Positions 55,285 to 64,000 of a stretch of DNA of 64,000 nt are shown here, in pieces. The translations under genes were made by a program, and so were the position numbers. Source of the DNA: Neisseria sp. Marseille-Q5346 (lineage in GTDB: Bacteria > Pseudomonadota > Gammaproteobacteria > Burkholderiales > Neisseriaceae); contig NZ_OX336253.1 in assembly GCF_946902045.1 (NCBI RefSeq), forward strand, positions 434,001 through 498,000, given 5' to 3'. How positions within the stretch are numbered: the stretch's first letter is position 1; each line of letters opens with the position of its first letter. A model generated the notes under the pieces. The model worked only from the letters and a program-made list of their open reading frames with translations, was not told the origin of the DNA and did not search any database.

Positions 55285-57516
55285 TTAAAACGATACTTTC
55301 AAACTGCCGTAGAAGGCACGGCCATGTTCGTTGTATGTTTGTGCACCGGCAGTCGTGCGGTACAGTTTTTTGTCAAACAGATTGCTGATACCGCCACGGA
55401 CGGCCACGCGTTTGTTCCAGTTGTAGCCTGCGTTGATGCCCCAAATGCCGTAAGAACCGACTTGGGTTTGGTTGCGCTCGGAAGTTAAAGGCGTGATACC
55501 TGAACGTAGATTACCGTCTCGTTCCAGTATATTAATCGCTACGCCGCGCGGTTTAGTACGGCCGTAGTGGGTAAAGGTCAGGTTGGCATCGAAGCGTTCG
55601 TTCGGCGTCCAAGACAATGTGCTGTTGATGGTGTGTTTCGGCACCAAAGACAATGGATTGCCTTGATAATCTTCAGATTTGTGCATATAAGTGAAATTGT
55701 TGCTCCACTTGAGTGTGTCATGCAACGGAATCACCAAGTTGCCTTCGATACCCGAAATAGTCGCTTTCGGCGTATTTTCCCATTGCAGGAGCCAGTTGCC
55801 GATATTACTAGTGGCAATAAGCTGGTCGCCGATCACGATTTTATTGCGGTACGCGTTGTGGAAATAAGTCGCGGAAGCCTGCCAGCCATTTTTGTTAAAC
55901 TCAAGACCAATCTCTTTATTGATACTGGTTTCAGGTTTCAAATTGCTGTTGCCCATGTAGAAACAGCTGACAGTGTTCGGCGCATTGAGCGGACAGCCCT
56001 GACCGCGTGTGTACAGGATAAAGTCAGAACTAGCTTGATACAGATTTGGCGCTTTGTACGCACGGGCAACACCGCCTTTAACCAACCAGTTTTCGCCGAT
56101 TTGATGCGAGAAGTTCAAAGCCGGACTCCAATTGCTGCCGCTGGCACTGTTATGGTCGAAACGGATAGCCGGAATCAGATGGGTTTTGTCGGTCAACGAA
56201 ATATTGTCTTCAACGTAGGCCGCCCAGTTGCGTTGTGAAGTTTTACCGCTACGATGTTCCGATACGCCGGGGAAGGTGTTGACAATTACACGTTGCGGTT
56301 GACCAGGACGACCGGGAATAATATCTGTCAGACTTTGCGAGTTAGATGTAGGATCATCTAACTTACTGTCAGTAAATTCTGCGCCGACCGTCATTACATT
56401 ATCAACACCGAGTTTAAACGGAATATTCGCTTCGCTGCTGAAACGTAAGTTTTTCAGACGGCTTTGAACAAAATCCAAGCCTGTATAGCTGCCTTCCGGA
56501 CCGCCGGTCAAATATTCAGGCAAGTGGCTATTGACTGTACGCTCATAACTGATCACGTTTTTGGTATCGCCCCATTCCCATGCACCGTCATGCGTTAAAG
56601 AATAAGCGGAACGGTATAAGCGGGCGGTTTCGGCTTTACTGTCGGCCAAAGAATTGACTAAAGCAGAACGCGGATTGCTGTTTTGCGTATCGCCGTTGTA
56701 GATATTGCCCTGACGGCTGTAACTGCTGTCTAAAATCAGCGTTTGCGCAGGGCTGATTTTCCATTGCAGGCGGCCTGCAATGTCTTTATTGCGTACGCCT
56801 TCGACACCGGCCGCGCTGTCATTGCCGTGCCCAGCATTAATATCGGCCGCATCTGCATCCGTTTTATTCAGATTGCCGTAAATGCGGAAGCCCAAAGTAT
56901 CTTGGATAATCGGACCGCTCAAATTAAAGCCGATACGGCGGGTTGCGCCCTCTTTGCTGTCTTGCGGTTGATTGGCGTAAAGATTGACTTGGCCTTTAAA
57001 TTCTTTAGACACTTTTTTGGTGACAATATTGACCACGCCGCCCATCGCGCCCGAGCCGTAACGTGTTGCCGCCGGACCGCGCAAAACAGTAATGGATTCA
57101 ATTTCCTCAACCGGCACCCAGTTGCTGTCGCCGCGCGTATTGCGTTCACCGCGCATACTGATACGCTCGGACTGGCGCGAATTAACTGGCTTGCCGTCAA
57201 TCAAAATCAAAGTGTTTTCAGGACCCATACCGCGCAAGTCGATTTGGCGTTTGTTGCCACGCTGACCTGTTGCCGTATTGCCGGTCAGATTGACACCGGG
57301 CATGGTGCGGACAAATTCGGAAATATCGTTGACTGCGGGACGCTTGTCGATGTCGTCTTTCGAAATACGCGATACGCCGAGCGACTGTTGCAGTTGCTTC
57401 TCGGCAGTAACGTAAACGGTATCGACTTCAGCCTGCTCAACTGCTTTCTCTTCAGCTGCGTGTGAGAATGCACTAATTAACGCCAAAGGCAAAATGGCGA
57501 GTGTGAATGTTTTCAT
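55285..57516 (-). CDS. fepA: FepA-type ferric-enterobactin receptor
   Basis: This 743-residue TonB-dependent receptor has a signal peptide ending near SHA (20), TonB box DTVYVTA, and a plug highly reminiscent of E. coli FepA (FVRTMPGVNLTGNTATGQRG, QIDLRGMGPENTLILIDGKPV, SRQSERISMRGERNTRGDSNW). The barrel includes YSRQGNIYNGDTQNSN and ends FYGSLKVSF with the terminal Phe. It should import ferric enterobactin or related catecholates. Neisseria do not make enterobactin, so it would use siderophores of neighbours. The upstream region is AT-rich, but I see no good Fur box. Confidence 0.9.
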   Translation of the reverse strand: MKTFTLAILPLALISAFSHAAEEKAVEQAEVDTVYVTAEKQLQQSLGVSRISKDDIDKRPAVNDISEFVRTMPGVNLTGNTATGQRGNKRQIDLRGMGPENTLILIDGKPVNSRQSERISMRGERNTRGDSNWVPVEEIESITVLRGPAATRYGSGAMGGVVNIVTKKVSKEFKGQVNLYANQPQDSKEGATRRIGFNLSGPIIQDTLGFRIYGNLNKTDADAADINAGHGNDSAAGVEGVRNKDIAGRLQWKISPAQTLILDSSYSRQGNIYNGDTQNSNPRSALVNSLADSKAETARLYRSAYSLTHDGAWEWGDTKNVISYERTVNSHLPEYLTGGPEGSYTGLDFVQSRLKNLRFSSEANIPFKLGVDNVMTVGAEFTDSKLDDPTSNSQSLTDIIPGRPGQPQRVIVNTFPGVSEHRSGKTSQRNWAAYVEDNISLTDKTHLIPAIRFDHNSASGSNWSPALNFSHQIGENWLVKGGVARAYKAPNLYQASSDFILYTRGQGCPLNAPNTVSCFYMGNSNLKPETSINKEIGLEFNKNGWQASATYFHNAYRNKIVIGDQLIATSNIGNWLLQWENTPKATISGIEGNLVIPLHDTLKWSNNFTYMHKSEDYQGNPLSLVPKHTINSTLSWTPNERFDANLTFTHYGRTKPRGVAINILERDGNLRSGITPLTSERNQTQVGSYGIWGINAGYNWNKRVAVRGGISNLFDKKLYRTTAGAQTYNEHGRAFYGSLKVSF

Positions 57517-57671
57517 TGCATCGTTTCTCTTTAACTTTGTTTGTTAAAAATCAAAATAAAAATTATTCGAGATTTTAAATAAACTTAACAGAGTTTTCAA
57601 TGCAATTAAGAGTGATTTACAATTATTCGTTAAATTAAGCCAATAAAAATAACCAAATGCCTAATAATTAA

Positions 57672-57736
57672 AAAGGCCGTCTGAACCGGCATGAAAGGGA
57701 ATCTGAGATTTCCATCATACCGTTCAGACGGCCTTG
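57672..57736. terminator. inverted AG-DUS pair between the FepA gene and the DUF465 gene
   Basis: DUS arms with a 39-base loop containing an AAATCTCAG-type inner repeat, immediately downstream of the DUF465 gene (minus strand). Confidence 0.7.
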
Positions 57737-57748
57737 TTCAAATTTTAA

Positions 57749-57967
57749 TTATTTGCCTGCTGCTTTTTGCAGAAGAGCATACAATTCGTCTTTGAGTTTG
57801 AGTTTGGCTTTTTTCAGCTCCTCGATTTCTTCGGAGCCGCTGGTTACCACGTTATTCACCAAACCGGTAATTTTATCGTCCAGCTCGTTGTGCTCCTCAA
57901 ACAAACGGGCAAAGTGTGCATCCTCTTGTTTCAGTTTAGAAATCAGATCGCGATATTCTGGAAACAT
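57749..57967 (-). CDS. DUF465/YdcH family protein
   Basis: This 72-residue, almost wholly helical, highly charged protein has FPEYRDLISKLKQEDAHFARLFEEHNELDDKI, the hallmark of DUF465 (YdcH). AGAGAGGAAAAC precedes ATG 57967. The family is small, cytosolic and functionally undefined. It is a single gene with its own DUS terminator. The 200 bases upstream (57968-58188) hold no other recognisable feature. Confidence 0.9.
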   Translation of the reverse strand: MFPEYRDLISKLKQEDAHFARLFEEHNELDDKITGLVNNVVTSGSEEIEELKKAKLKLKDELYALLQKAAGK

Positions 57968-58188
57968 TTTGTTTTCCTCTCTTGTTAATTAAATAAAAAA
58001 GTACTGCTGCCAAAAACTAGGACGAATTAATCTTTAGCTTCATTATAACAAACACGGGCGTTTTATCCAGTCTTTTTTAAGTCGAAACTGTTTTACATCA
58101 AAATTAATAATATCAACATAAGTTAGCGCCAAAATAGAAAGAAACGGCTTTATAGACGGCTTGCCGACTTGGGCATACAATCGGGCTT

Positions 58189-58563
58189 ATGCGTTTACAC
58201 AATGGCCGAACCACCCTATTCCGTCACATCAACGGCATGGACGGACAATTTATCCTGCTTGAAAACCATCCTTCATGGATGCCGGTCAATGATGCCGATT
58301 TCAACCATGCTGCCCCCTTGCCCGACGGTTTGTCCGTGCACGAAGAATCATTTTATCCATTTGAAAAAATAGATACCGCCGAATCGACAGACAATATCAA
58401 AATCTTCAGCGAAGAAGCTCTACGGCTGGAGAAAGAACGCTTAAATGCGGTAGCCTTAGTAGAACTGGCAAAAAATCTTAAAGCCGCCCAAGCTGAAGCC
58501 GACTTAGCCGCGCTTCTGGAAAAAATGGATTTTCATTTAAAACAAGATGATATTTTCAAATAA
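58189..58563 (+). CDS. hypothetical protein
   Basis: This 124-residue frame has two parts. A globular N-terminus (LFRHINGMDGQFILLENHPSWMPVNDADF) is followed by a charged helical C-terminus (EEALRLEKERLNAVALVELAKNLKAAQAEADLAALLEKMDF). No ribosome site is obvious before ATG 58189, and ATG 58243 (the M of NGMDGQ) is an alternative. Codon use is consistent with coding. I recognise no family. A variant DUS with one base changed (GACCGTCTGAA, near 58579) follows the stop. Confidence 0.55.
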   Translation: MRLHNGRTTLFRHINGMDGQFILLENHPSWMPVNDADFNHAAPLPDGLSVHEESFYPFEKIDTAESTDNIKIFSEEALRLEKERLNAVALVELAKNLKAAQAEADLAALLEKMDFHLKQDDIFK

Positions 58564-58696
58564 ACCCTTCAATTTCAGACCGTCTGAAACCAAACACCCG
58601 ACACAATTGTTGACAATGCAAGAAAAATAGTTCATCTTGAACCAATCCGCAGCACTCCATCCTATATTTTCAGCCCATCACAAAGGAATCGAGAAC

Positions 58697-59947
58697 ATGT
58701 TTTCAAAAAGCGTTACCCTCGCACAATATGACCCCGATTTGGCAGCAGCCATCGCCCAAGAAGACAAGCGCCAGCAAGACCACGTCGAGCTGATCGCCTC
58801 TGAAAACTACGTCAGCTGTGCCGTTATGGAAGCCCAAGGTTCGCAATTGACCAACAAATACGCTGAAGGCTATCCTGGCAAACGCTACTACGGCGGCTGC
58901 GAATACGTTGATATTGTCGAACAATTGGCGATTGACCGCGCTAAAGAGTTGTTTGGCGCAGAATATGTCAATGTCCAACCGCACTCTGGCTCGCAAGCCA
59001 ACCAAGCCGTGTACGCTTCTGTTTTGAAACCGGGCGACACCATTTTGGGCATGTCTCTGGCACACGGCGGCCACTTGACCCACGGTGCCAGCGTCAATAT
59101 TTCGGGCAAACTCTACAACGCCATTACTTATGGTTTGGATGAAAACGAAGTTCTGGATTATGCCGAAGTAGAACGCTTGGCTCTTGAACATAAACCCAAA
59201 ATGATTGTGGCTGGTGCATCTGCCTATGCGTTGCAAATCGACTGGGCAAAATTCCGCGAAATCGCCGATAAAGTCGGCGCATACCTTTTTGTCGACATGG
59301 CGCACTATGCGGGTCTGATTGCCGGCGGCGAATATCCTAACCCGGTGCCATTCTGCGACTTCGTGACCACCACCACCCACAAAACCCTGCGCGGTCCTCG
59401 CGGCGGTGTGATTTTGTGCCGTGACAATACCCACGAAAAAGCGCTGAACTCTTCCATCTTCCCAAGCCTGCAAGGCGGTCCGCTGATGCACGTTATTGCT
59501 GCCAAAGCCGTAGCGTTTAAAGAAGCGTTGCAACCTGAGTTCAAACAATACGCAAAACAAGTGAAAATCAATGCTGCCGCTATGGCGGAAGAGTTGGTTA
59601 AACGTGGTTTGCGCATCGTTTCCGGCCATACCGAAAGCCACGTTTTCCTCGTTGACCTGCAACCGATGAAAATCACCGGCAAAGCCGCCGAAGCCGCTTT
59701 GGGCAAAGCTCATATCACTGTCAACAAAAACGCCATCCCGAATGATCCGGAAAAACCATTCGTTACCTCCGGCATCCGCATCGGCTCCGCCGCCATGACC
59801 ACACGCGGCTTTAACGAAGCCGACGCGCGCGTATTGGCAAACTTGGTTGCCGACGTATTGGCCAACCCTGAAGACGAAGCCAATCTCGCCAAAGTCCGCG
59901 AACAAGTGACTGCTTTGTGCGATAAATATCCGGTTTACGGCGCATAA
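58697..59947 (+). CDS. glyA: serine hydroxymethyltransferase
   Basis: This 416-residue PLP enzyme interconverts serine and glycine with tetrahydrofolate. The start ATG 58697 ([19 protein letters not shown]) has AAAGGAATC upstream; the frame 20 codons before it is spurious. The motifs are [38 protein letters not shown] and the PLP-lysine segment [14 protein letters not shown]. The C-terminal [17 protein letters not shown] is typical. It is complete. No glycine riboswitch is visible in the leader. Confidence 0.97.
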   Translation: MFSKSVTLAQYDPDLAAAIAQEDKRQQDHVELIASENYVSCAVMEAQGSQLTNKYAEGYPGKRYYGGCEYVDIVEQLAIDRAKELFGAEYVNVQPHSGSQANQAVYASVLKPGDTILGMSLAHGGHLTHGASVNISGKLYNAITYGLDENEVLDYAEVERLALEHKPKMIVAGASAYALQIDWAKFREIADKVGAYLFVDMAHYAGLIAGGEYPNPVPFCDFVTTTTHKTLRGPRGGVILCRDNTHEKALNSSIFPSLQGGPLMHVIAAKAVAFKEALQPEFKQYAKQVKINAAAMAEELVKRGLRIVSGHTESHVFLVDLQPMKITGKAAEAALGKAHITVNKNAIPNDPEKPFVTSGIRIGSAAMTTRGFNEADARVLANLVADVLANPEDEANLAKVREQVTALCDKYPVYGA

Positions 59948-59971
59948 ACATTTTGCCTTGGATAAAATAAC

Positions 59972-60004
59972 AGGCCGTCTGAAACTTCAGACGGCCTTTT
60001 TTTA
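59972..60004. terminator. inverted AG-DUS pair between glyA and cysN
   Basis: CAGGCCGTCTGAAA and its complement with almost no loop, followed by eight T residues; bidirectional for the converging genes. Confidence 0.85.
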
Positions 60005-60018
60005 TTGCAACTTTTCTT

Positions 60019-61329
60019 TTAAATTTCAAAACTGTTTGTTTCGCTAACTTTGCGTATCATGCCTGCCGCGACAGTATAGTTAGTGGCTTCGTCAATCAAA
60101 ATAAACGCGCCTTGTGCATGGTTGTCTTCGTATGCGGCAGCAGCAAGCGGCTGCTGGGTTTTGAAGCTGACGCTGCCGATGTCGTTGAGCTTGAGCGTTT
60201 CGGCGGATTCGACGCGGCTGAGGGTGTTCACGTCCCAAACGTAGGCAATTTCGCTGATTTTTACGGGCGTGGTTTGGGTAGTGTGTTTCAACAAATATTT
60301 GCGGCGCAGATTGAGCGGAATATCGTCAAACCAGCAAAGCGCGGCTTGAAATTGTTGTTCGGGAACAATGGCGCTGTCGGCTGAAACAATGCTGTTGCCG
60401 CGTGAAATATCGATGTCGGTATCCAAAACGACAGTCAACACTTCCCCTGCCTCGGCAGATTCGGTTTTACCGTTGGCATTATAGATTTCGGCAACTTTGG
60501 CAACATGGCCGCTGGGTAAAACTTTAACTTCATCGCCCACTTTCAGACGGCCTGCTTCCAATCTGCCTTGATAGCCGCGGAAGTCGTCACTGCTGCTGCC
60601 GTCTTGGCGCGCCACGCGTTGTACGGGAAAGTGCGCGGCTTGGTCGACGGCATTTTGACGGTTGACGGGCAGGCTTTCGAGCAAAGGCAAAAGCGGCAAA
60701 CCTTGATACCATGGGGTTTGGCTGCTGGCATTAACGATATTGTCGCCTTTTAATGCGCTGATGGGCAGGAAGTGTATTTGGGCTTGGAGGCCGATTTGTT
60801 CCACCAGTTTGCGATAAGCCTCGGTAATGGCTTGATATTTGGCTTCGTCAAAGTCGAGCAGGTCGAGTTTGTTAACGGCGACGATGATGTTGGGGCAGCC
60901 CAGAAGTTTCAGAATCGCGCTGTGGCGTTTGGTTTGGGGCAGGAGGACAGGCTCGCTGCCTGAAAAATTGACGCGCGTGGCATCGACCAAAATAATGGCT
61001 GCATCGGCAGTCGATGCGCCGGTAACCATATTACGCGTGTATTGTTCGTGTCCCGGCGTATCGGCAATGATGAATTTGCGTTTGGGCGTGGCGAAATAAC
61101 GGTAGGCCACGTCAATGGTAATGCCTTGTTCGCGCTCGGCGGCAAGGCCGTCTGTCAAACTGGCGAAGTCGGGCGTTTCGCCGTTTTCGGCAGCGCGGTT
61201 GAGCTTGTCAATCTGGTCGGTCAGTAAGGTTTTGCTGTCGTAGAGCAGGCGGCCGATGAGGGTGGATTTGCCGTCATCGACACTGCCGGCGGTAATGAAG
61301 CGCAAAAGAGGAGCGGAAGCTGCGGTCAT
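60019..61329 (-). CDS. cysN: sulfate adenylyltransferase GTPase subunit
   Basis: This 436-residue GTPase subunit drives ATP-sulfurylase (CysD) to make APS from sulfate. The start ATG 61329 (MTAASAPLLRFITAG) is preceded by GGGAAAGAATC. The motifs are SVDDGKSTLIGRLLYDSK (P-loop), DTPGHEQYTRNM (switch II) and NKLDL. Elongation-factor-like C-terminal domains follow. It is complete. The expected partner cysD is not in the window on either side; glyA lies downstream and a YddG-like exporter upstream, so the gene is uncoupled from its usual operon. Confidence 0.93.
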   Translation of the reverse strand: MTAASAPLLRFITAGSVDDGKSTLIGRLLYDSKTLLTDQIDKLNRAAENGETPDFASLTDGLAAEREQGITIDVAYRYFATPKRKFIIADTPGHEQYTRNMVTGASTADAAIILVDATRVNFSGSEPVLLPQTKRHSAILKLLGCPNIIVAVNKLDLLDFDEAKYQAITEAYRKLVEQIGLQAQIHFLPISALKGDNIVNASSQTPWYQGLPLLPLLESLPVNRQNAVDQAAHFPVQRVARQDGSSSDDFRGYQGRLEAGRLKVGDEVKVLPSGHVAKVAEIYNANGKTESAEAGEVLTVVLDTDIDISRGNSIVSADSAIVPEQQFQAALCWFDDIPLNLRRKYLLKHTTQTTPVKISEIAYVWDVNTLSRVESAETLKLNDIGSVSFKTQQPLAAAAYEDNHAQGAFILIDEATNYTVAAGMIRKVSETNSFEI

Positions 61330-61458
61330 GATTCTTTCCCATTTCTCGTGATTTCTCAAACTGACTGCTACTTTAAACAGGCCGTCTGAAAATGGGAAAG
61401 AATGTTTGGTTGTTAAAAAAGCTGTTTTCGTTATATCGCAAAGCTATGGGATATTGCT

Positions 61459-62373
61459 TCACACCATCTGTTTTCTCCGGGTCGCCAACCAACATACAAT
61501 CGATCCTAAGCACACCATTCCCGCCCCCTGCCAAAATGTCATGGACAAAGGCGCGCTGATCAAAAACGAGGATACTACCGCAGACAATACCGGAATGAAA
61601 TAAGATGCGCCCGCCAATACAGTCAGATTGCCGCGCGAAATACCGATATTCCACACTGCATAGCCCAAGCCCATACAAGACGCGGCGGCAACGGCATAGC
61701 CGAGCGATACGGAATCAAAACTCAACGTATCCGCACCGCTGAGAAAATACTCTATCCACAACAGTATCGACACCAGCGCAAAGAAGAAGCCGACGCTGCT
61801 GCCTTCCGCTTTCACGCGCGCCGTCAGCGTACAATATGCCGCCCAAAACACTGCGTCCGCAAATGCCATGATGTAGCCGCCGGGATTGGTGCGGACATTG
61901 TGGTAAATACCAGAAACCGACAAGCCGACATCGCCGCCCAATACAGTGGCAATCCCTAAAAACGACAGCACAAAGCCGATGACTATCCACCATTTTGACG
62001 GCTGTTTGTTGAAATATACCGCCCCGACAATGGTAAACGTCGGCCATAAATAATTGACCATGCCGATTTCCACCGCCTGTCTCGCGTTTTGCGCAAAACC
62101 GACCGAGAGCGACAAACACAGTTCGCAGCCAACAAAAAACACGCTCGCCCAAAACAGATAGCTGCGGTTGTAATTACGCAAATGCGGCCGGCCGAAAATC
62201 AGCCAAATCAATACGGTGGACAAGGTGTACATCATTGCCGCGCCGCCTACTGCCCCCATATGCAGGCTCAAAGAGCGTATCAGAGAAATGACGAAGCTCC
62301 ACAAGGCAACGGCAAGCAGCCCGATGGCAGTGGCTTGTTTAGAGGAGATGTTTTGAGATAAGAAATGAATCAT
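61459..62373 (-). CDS. yddG: EamA/DMT-family exporter (YddG-like)
   Basis: This 304-residue polytopic protein starts at ATG 62373 (MIHFLSQNISSKQATAIG). The upstream open frame runs into the divergent promoter and a DUS. About ten membrane helices form two EamA repeats (ALWSFVISLIRSLSLHMGAVGG; MVNYLWPTFTIVGAVYFNKQPSKWW; FADAVFWAAYCTLTARV; GLGYAVWNIGISRGNLTVLAGASYFIPVLSAVVSS). The sequence resembles YddG, an exporter of aromatic amino acids and toxic compounds. It is divergent from the MarR gene, which may control it. Confidence 0.83.
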   Translation of the reverse strand: MIHFLSQNISSKQATAIGLLAVALWSFVISLIRSLSLHMGAVGGAAMMYTLSTVLIWLIFGRPHLRNYNRSYLFWASVFFVGCELCLSLSVGFAQNARQAVEIGMVNYLWPTFTIVGAVYFNKQPSKWWIVIGFVLSFLGIATVLGGDVGLSVSGIYHNVRTNPGGYIMAFADAVFWAAYCTLTARVKAEGSSVGFFFALVSILLWIEYFLSGADTLSFDSVSLGYAVAAASCMGLGYAVWNIGISRGNLTVLAGASYFIPVLSAVVSSFLISAPLSMTFWQGAGMVCLGSIVCWLATRRKQMV

Positions 62374-62451
62374 GGCGTATGTGTTGAAGATGTTATTAGG
62401 TTTATCGTAATTTGAATATATCGTTTCTACATTAATTATTTTAACGGTTTC

Positions 62452-62485
62452 AAGGCCGTCTGAAAATGATTGTTTCAGACGGCCC
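62452..62485. terminator. inverted AG-DUS pair inside the yddG/marR divergent region
   Basis: AAGGCCGTCTGAAAA and its complement form a tight hairpin between two divergent starts (62373 and 62553). A terminator there is unexpected; it may act as an insulator or solely as an uptake sequence. Confidence 0.6.
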
Positions 62486-62552
62486 TCTATTTGCAATTAG
62501 TCCTAAACATGACTATAATCCGCATCCAATTAGTCAATATAGAGACCAATTT

Positions 62553-62978
62553 ATGAATCAGCTCGATCAACTCGGTATGCGCATTAGCCACATAGACAGC
62601 GCATTTGACCAATGGATTAAACAGCAAAACACCAACTACAATACCTTCGCCATTCTCTATACCTTAGCCACCGAAGGCAGCCGCACTCAAAAATACATAG
62701 GCGAAGAATGGAGCCTGCCCAAGCAAACCGTTTCCGGCACATGCAAAACGCTGGCGGAACAAGGCTTGCTGACATTTCACGAAAGTGAACAAGACAAACG
62801 CGAACGCTTATTGTCGCTGACCGAGCAAGGCAAGGAATCTGCTGCACCATTGGTGCAAAACATGCAGGAATTCAGCAAACGAATTTTTACCGCCTTCGGT
62901 GAAAAACGTGCAGCCCGACTGTTTGCCGATTTGGACACGTTGGCCGAATTAATGGCGCAAACCCTCAATACTAAATAA
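62553..62978 (+). CDS. MarR-family transcriptional regulator
   Basis: This 141-residue winged-helix protein starts at ATG 62553 (MNQLDQLGMRISHID); the frame upstream crosses a DUS hairpin and is not coding. The recognition region is TQKYIGEEWSLPKQTVSGTCKTLAEQGLL, and the wing is ESEQDKRERLLSLTEQGKE. It lies 11 bases before the ABC-membrane gene and heads an efflux unit. It is likely a ligand-relieved repressor of this unit and perhaps of divergent yddG. Confidence 0.88.
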   Translation: MNQLDQLGMRISHIDSAFDQWIKQQNTNYNTFAILYTLATEGSRTQKYIGEEWSLPKQTVSGTCKTLAEQGLLTFHESEQDKRERLLSLTEQGKESAAPLVQNMQEFSKRIFTAFGEKRAARLFADLDTLAELMAQTLNTK

Positions 62979-62989
62979 GGAGGGCAACC

Positions 62990-63859
62990 ATGTGGAAAAT
63001 GCTGAAACACATCGGCAAAACACACCGCCGCAAACTCATCACAACCTTCTCTCTCGTCGGCTTGGATAATCTGCTCTTGCTGGTATATCCCGTATTTGGC
63101 GGCTGGGCGATTAATGCCGTTATGGAAGGCAAAGTCTGGCAGGCAATGTTGTATGGTGTGGTGGTTTTATTAATGTGGCTGGTCGGCGCCGCCCGCCGAG
63201 CAGCAGATACGCGTACGTTTACCCAAATCTATACCGAAATCGCCGTCCCCGTTGTATTGGAACAGCGCAAACGAGAAGTACCGCATTCCGCCATTACCGC
63301 ACGCGTCGCCCTATCGCGTGAGTTTGTCAGTTTTTTTGAAGAACACCTGCCCATCGCTGCTACTTCGCTGGTCTCCATCTTCGGTGCATGTATGATGTTG
63401 CTGATATTGGAATTTTGGGTGGGCGTATTGGCTGTCGCGATACTTGCCCTGTTTTTATGGTTGCTGCCGCGTTTTGCCGCCATCAGCGAAAACCTATATT
63501 TCCGTTTAAACAACCGGCTTGAACGCGACAACCACCTTATCCGCGACGGCAACGAGCATCAGCTCTACCGCCACTATGGCTGGGTTGCCAAACTACGCGT
63601 GCTGATTTCCAACCGTGAAGCCTTAGGCTATCTCAGTATCGGCATGGCGATGAGCGTATTGTTCGGCTTCGCCTTTATACACATGACGCTTAAAGGCTAT
63701 GGCAGCGCCGGCCATATCTATTCCGTCAGCACTTATTTATGGATGTTTGCAATGAGCTTGGACGATGTACCGCGCTTGGTCGAACAATACTCCAATCTAA
63801 AAGATATCGGACAACGCGTTGAACTCTCGGAAGAAAACAATCTTTCCAAGGCCGTCTGA
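62990..63859 (+). CDS. ABC-type six-transmembrane domain protein without ATPase domain
   Basis: This 289-residue protein of the ABC_membrane_3 (PF13748-like) type has about six membrane helices (LVGLDNLLLLVYPVFGGWAI; MLYGVVVLLMWLVGAA; TSLVSIFGACMMLLILEFWVG; LAVAILALFLWLLP; LGYLSIGMAMSVLFGFAFI; YLWMFAMSLDDV). It ends before any nucleotide-binding domain, and none is encoded next to it. AAGGAGGG precedes ATG 62990. The stop is a DUS (SKAV-stop). Whether it pairs with a separate ATPase, or has another role, is unknown. Confidence 0.82.
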   Translation: MWKMLKHIGKTHRRKLITTFSLVGLDNLLLLVYPVFGGWAINAVMEGKVWQAMLYGVVVLLMWLVGAARRAADTRTFTQIYTEIAVPVVLEQRKREVPHSAITARVALSREFVSFFEEHLPIAATSLVSIFGACMMLLILEFWVGVLAVAILALFLWLLPRFAAISENLYFRLNNRLERDNHLIRDGNEHQLYRHYGWVAKLRVLISNREALGYLSIGMAMSVLFGFAFIHMTLKGYGSAGHIYSVSTYLWMFAMSLDDVPRLVEQYSNLKDIGQRVELSEENNLSKAV

Positions 63860-63886
63860 AACCTTAACACACCATCAGGACATATT

Positions 63887-64000
63887 ATGAGTTGGTTTTA
63901 TTTAATCTTAGCCGGTATGCTGGAAATCGGCTGGCCATTGGGCTTGAAATTGGCACAACAGGAAGGCTACCGCTGGCATGGCTTTGCCGCCGCGCTTGCC
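63887..64000 (+). CDS. SMR-family small multidrug exporter, 5' part
   Basis: The first 38 codons are visible before the window ends. MSWFYLILAGMLEIGWPLGL matches the first helix of SugE/Gdx-type SMR proteins, with the essential membrane Glu at position 13 and the following GWP. These export guanidinium-like or quaternary ammonium compounds in exchange for protons. It is the third gene of the MarR unit, 27 bases after the ABC-membrane gene. ATCAGGA is its likely ribosome site. Confidence 0.85.
   Translation, partial: MSWFYLILAGMLEIGWPLGLKLAQQEGYRWHGFAAALA

Overview
The window is chromosomal DNA of a commensal Neisseria, most likely from the N. subflava / N. flavescens group. The main evidence is the DNA uptake sequence (DUS). 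The AG dialect AGGCCGTCTGAA occurs dozens of times, usually as inverted pairs that double as transcription terminators after genes. The AT dialect typical of meningococcus and gonococcus is a minority. The protein set is also neisserial: ubiE, alaS, msbA, a hemD-hemX fusion with hemY and hemE, norM, mfd, fepA-like and FetA-like receptors. The species call is inference from DUS dialect and protein style; no alignment was run.

Layout. 1-3 kb: the C-terminal part of a CAP-domain protein, a small membrane protein, a DUF971 protein joined through a DUS to a broken RNase Z remnant, then ubiE. 3-7 kb: a polyamine-binding lipoprotein (minus strand) and alaS. 7-9.5 kb: an AT-rich island with an ATPase/HNH pair of the Septu (PtuA/PtuB) anti-phage type, introduced by a hairpin made of a foreign DUS dialect and followed by a 31-bp imperfect inverted repeat. 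9.5-19.4 kb: ygfZ, a periplasmic cyclophilin, a TonB-dependent siderophore receptor, an SbmA/YddA-like ABC transporter, a glycosyltransferase / acyltransferase / thioesterase trio, and a MATE pump. 19.4-24.7 kb: a GIY-YIG protein, murB, a TetR regulator, an SDR-like protein, a UbiJ-like protein, nadK and a small secreted protein. 24.8-26.8 kb: an RNA-repair pair (ATP-dependent RNA ligase plus HD-phosphoesterase/polynucleotide kinase). 26.8-32.4 kb: a CorC/HlyC-family protein, rarA, a lipoprotein, thrC and a kinase-like protein. 32.5-42.5 kb: two ferredoxin-NADP reductase genes with identical products flanking msbA, then hemDX-hemY, hemE and cls. 42.5-46.5 kb: a Fur-box-preceded FetA-family receptor and a DUF2892 / rhodanese / ArsR unit whose regulator carries the cysteine spacing of persulfide sensors. 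46.6-47.5 kb: an AT-rich island with a putative phage abortive-infection membrane protein. 47.6-64 kb: mfd, a VIT-family transporter, two small proteins, aspA, a nitroreductase with a stop at codon 3, a FepA-type receptor, a DUF465 protein, glyA, a solitary cysN, a YddG-like exporter, and a MarR / ABC-membrane / SMR efflux unit cut by the window edge.

Most of the window is ordinary housekeeping sequence. The accessory themes are defence (Septu-like pair, putative AbiC, RNA-repair cassette), iron uptake (three TonB receptors, one with a clear Fur box), reactive sulfur handling and drug export. DUS elements appear as terminators, as the stop codons of six genes (mostly giving a C-terminal Lys-Ala-Val), and at one apparent deletion junction.
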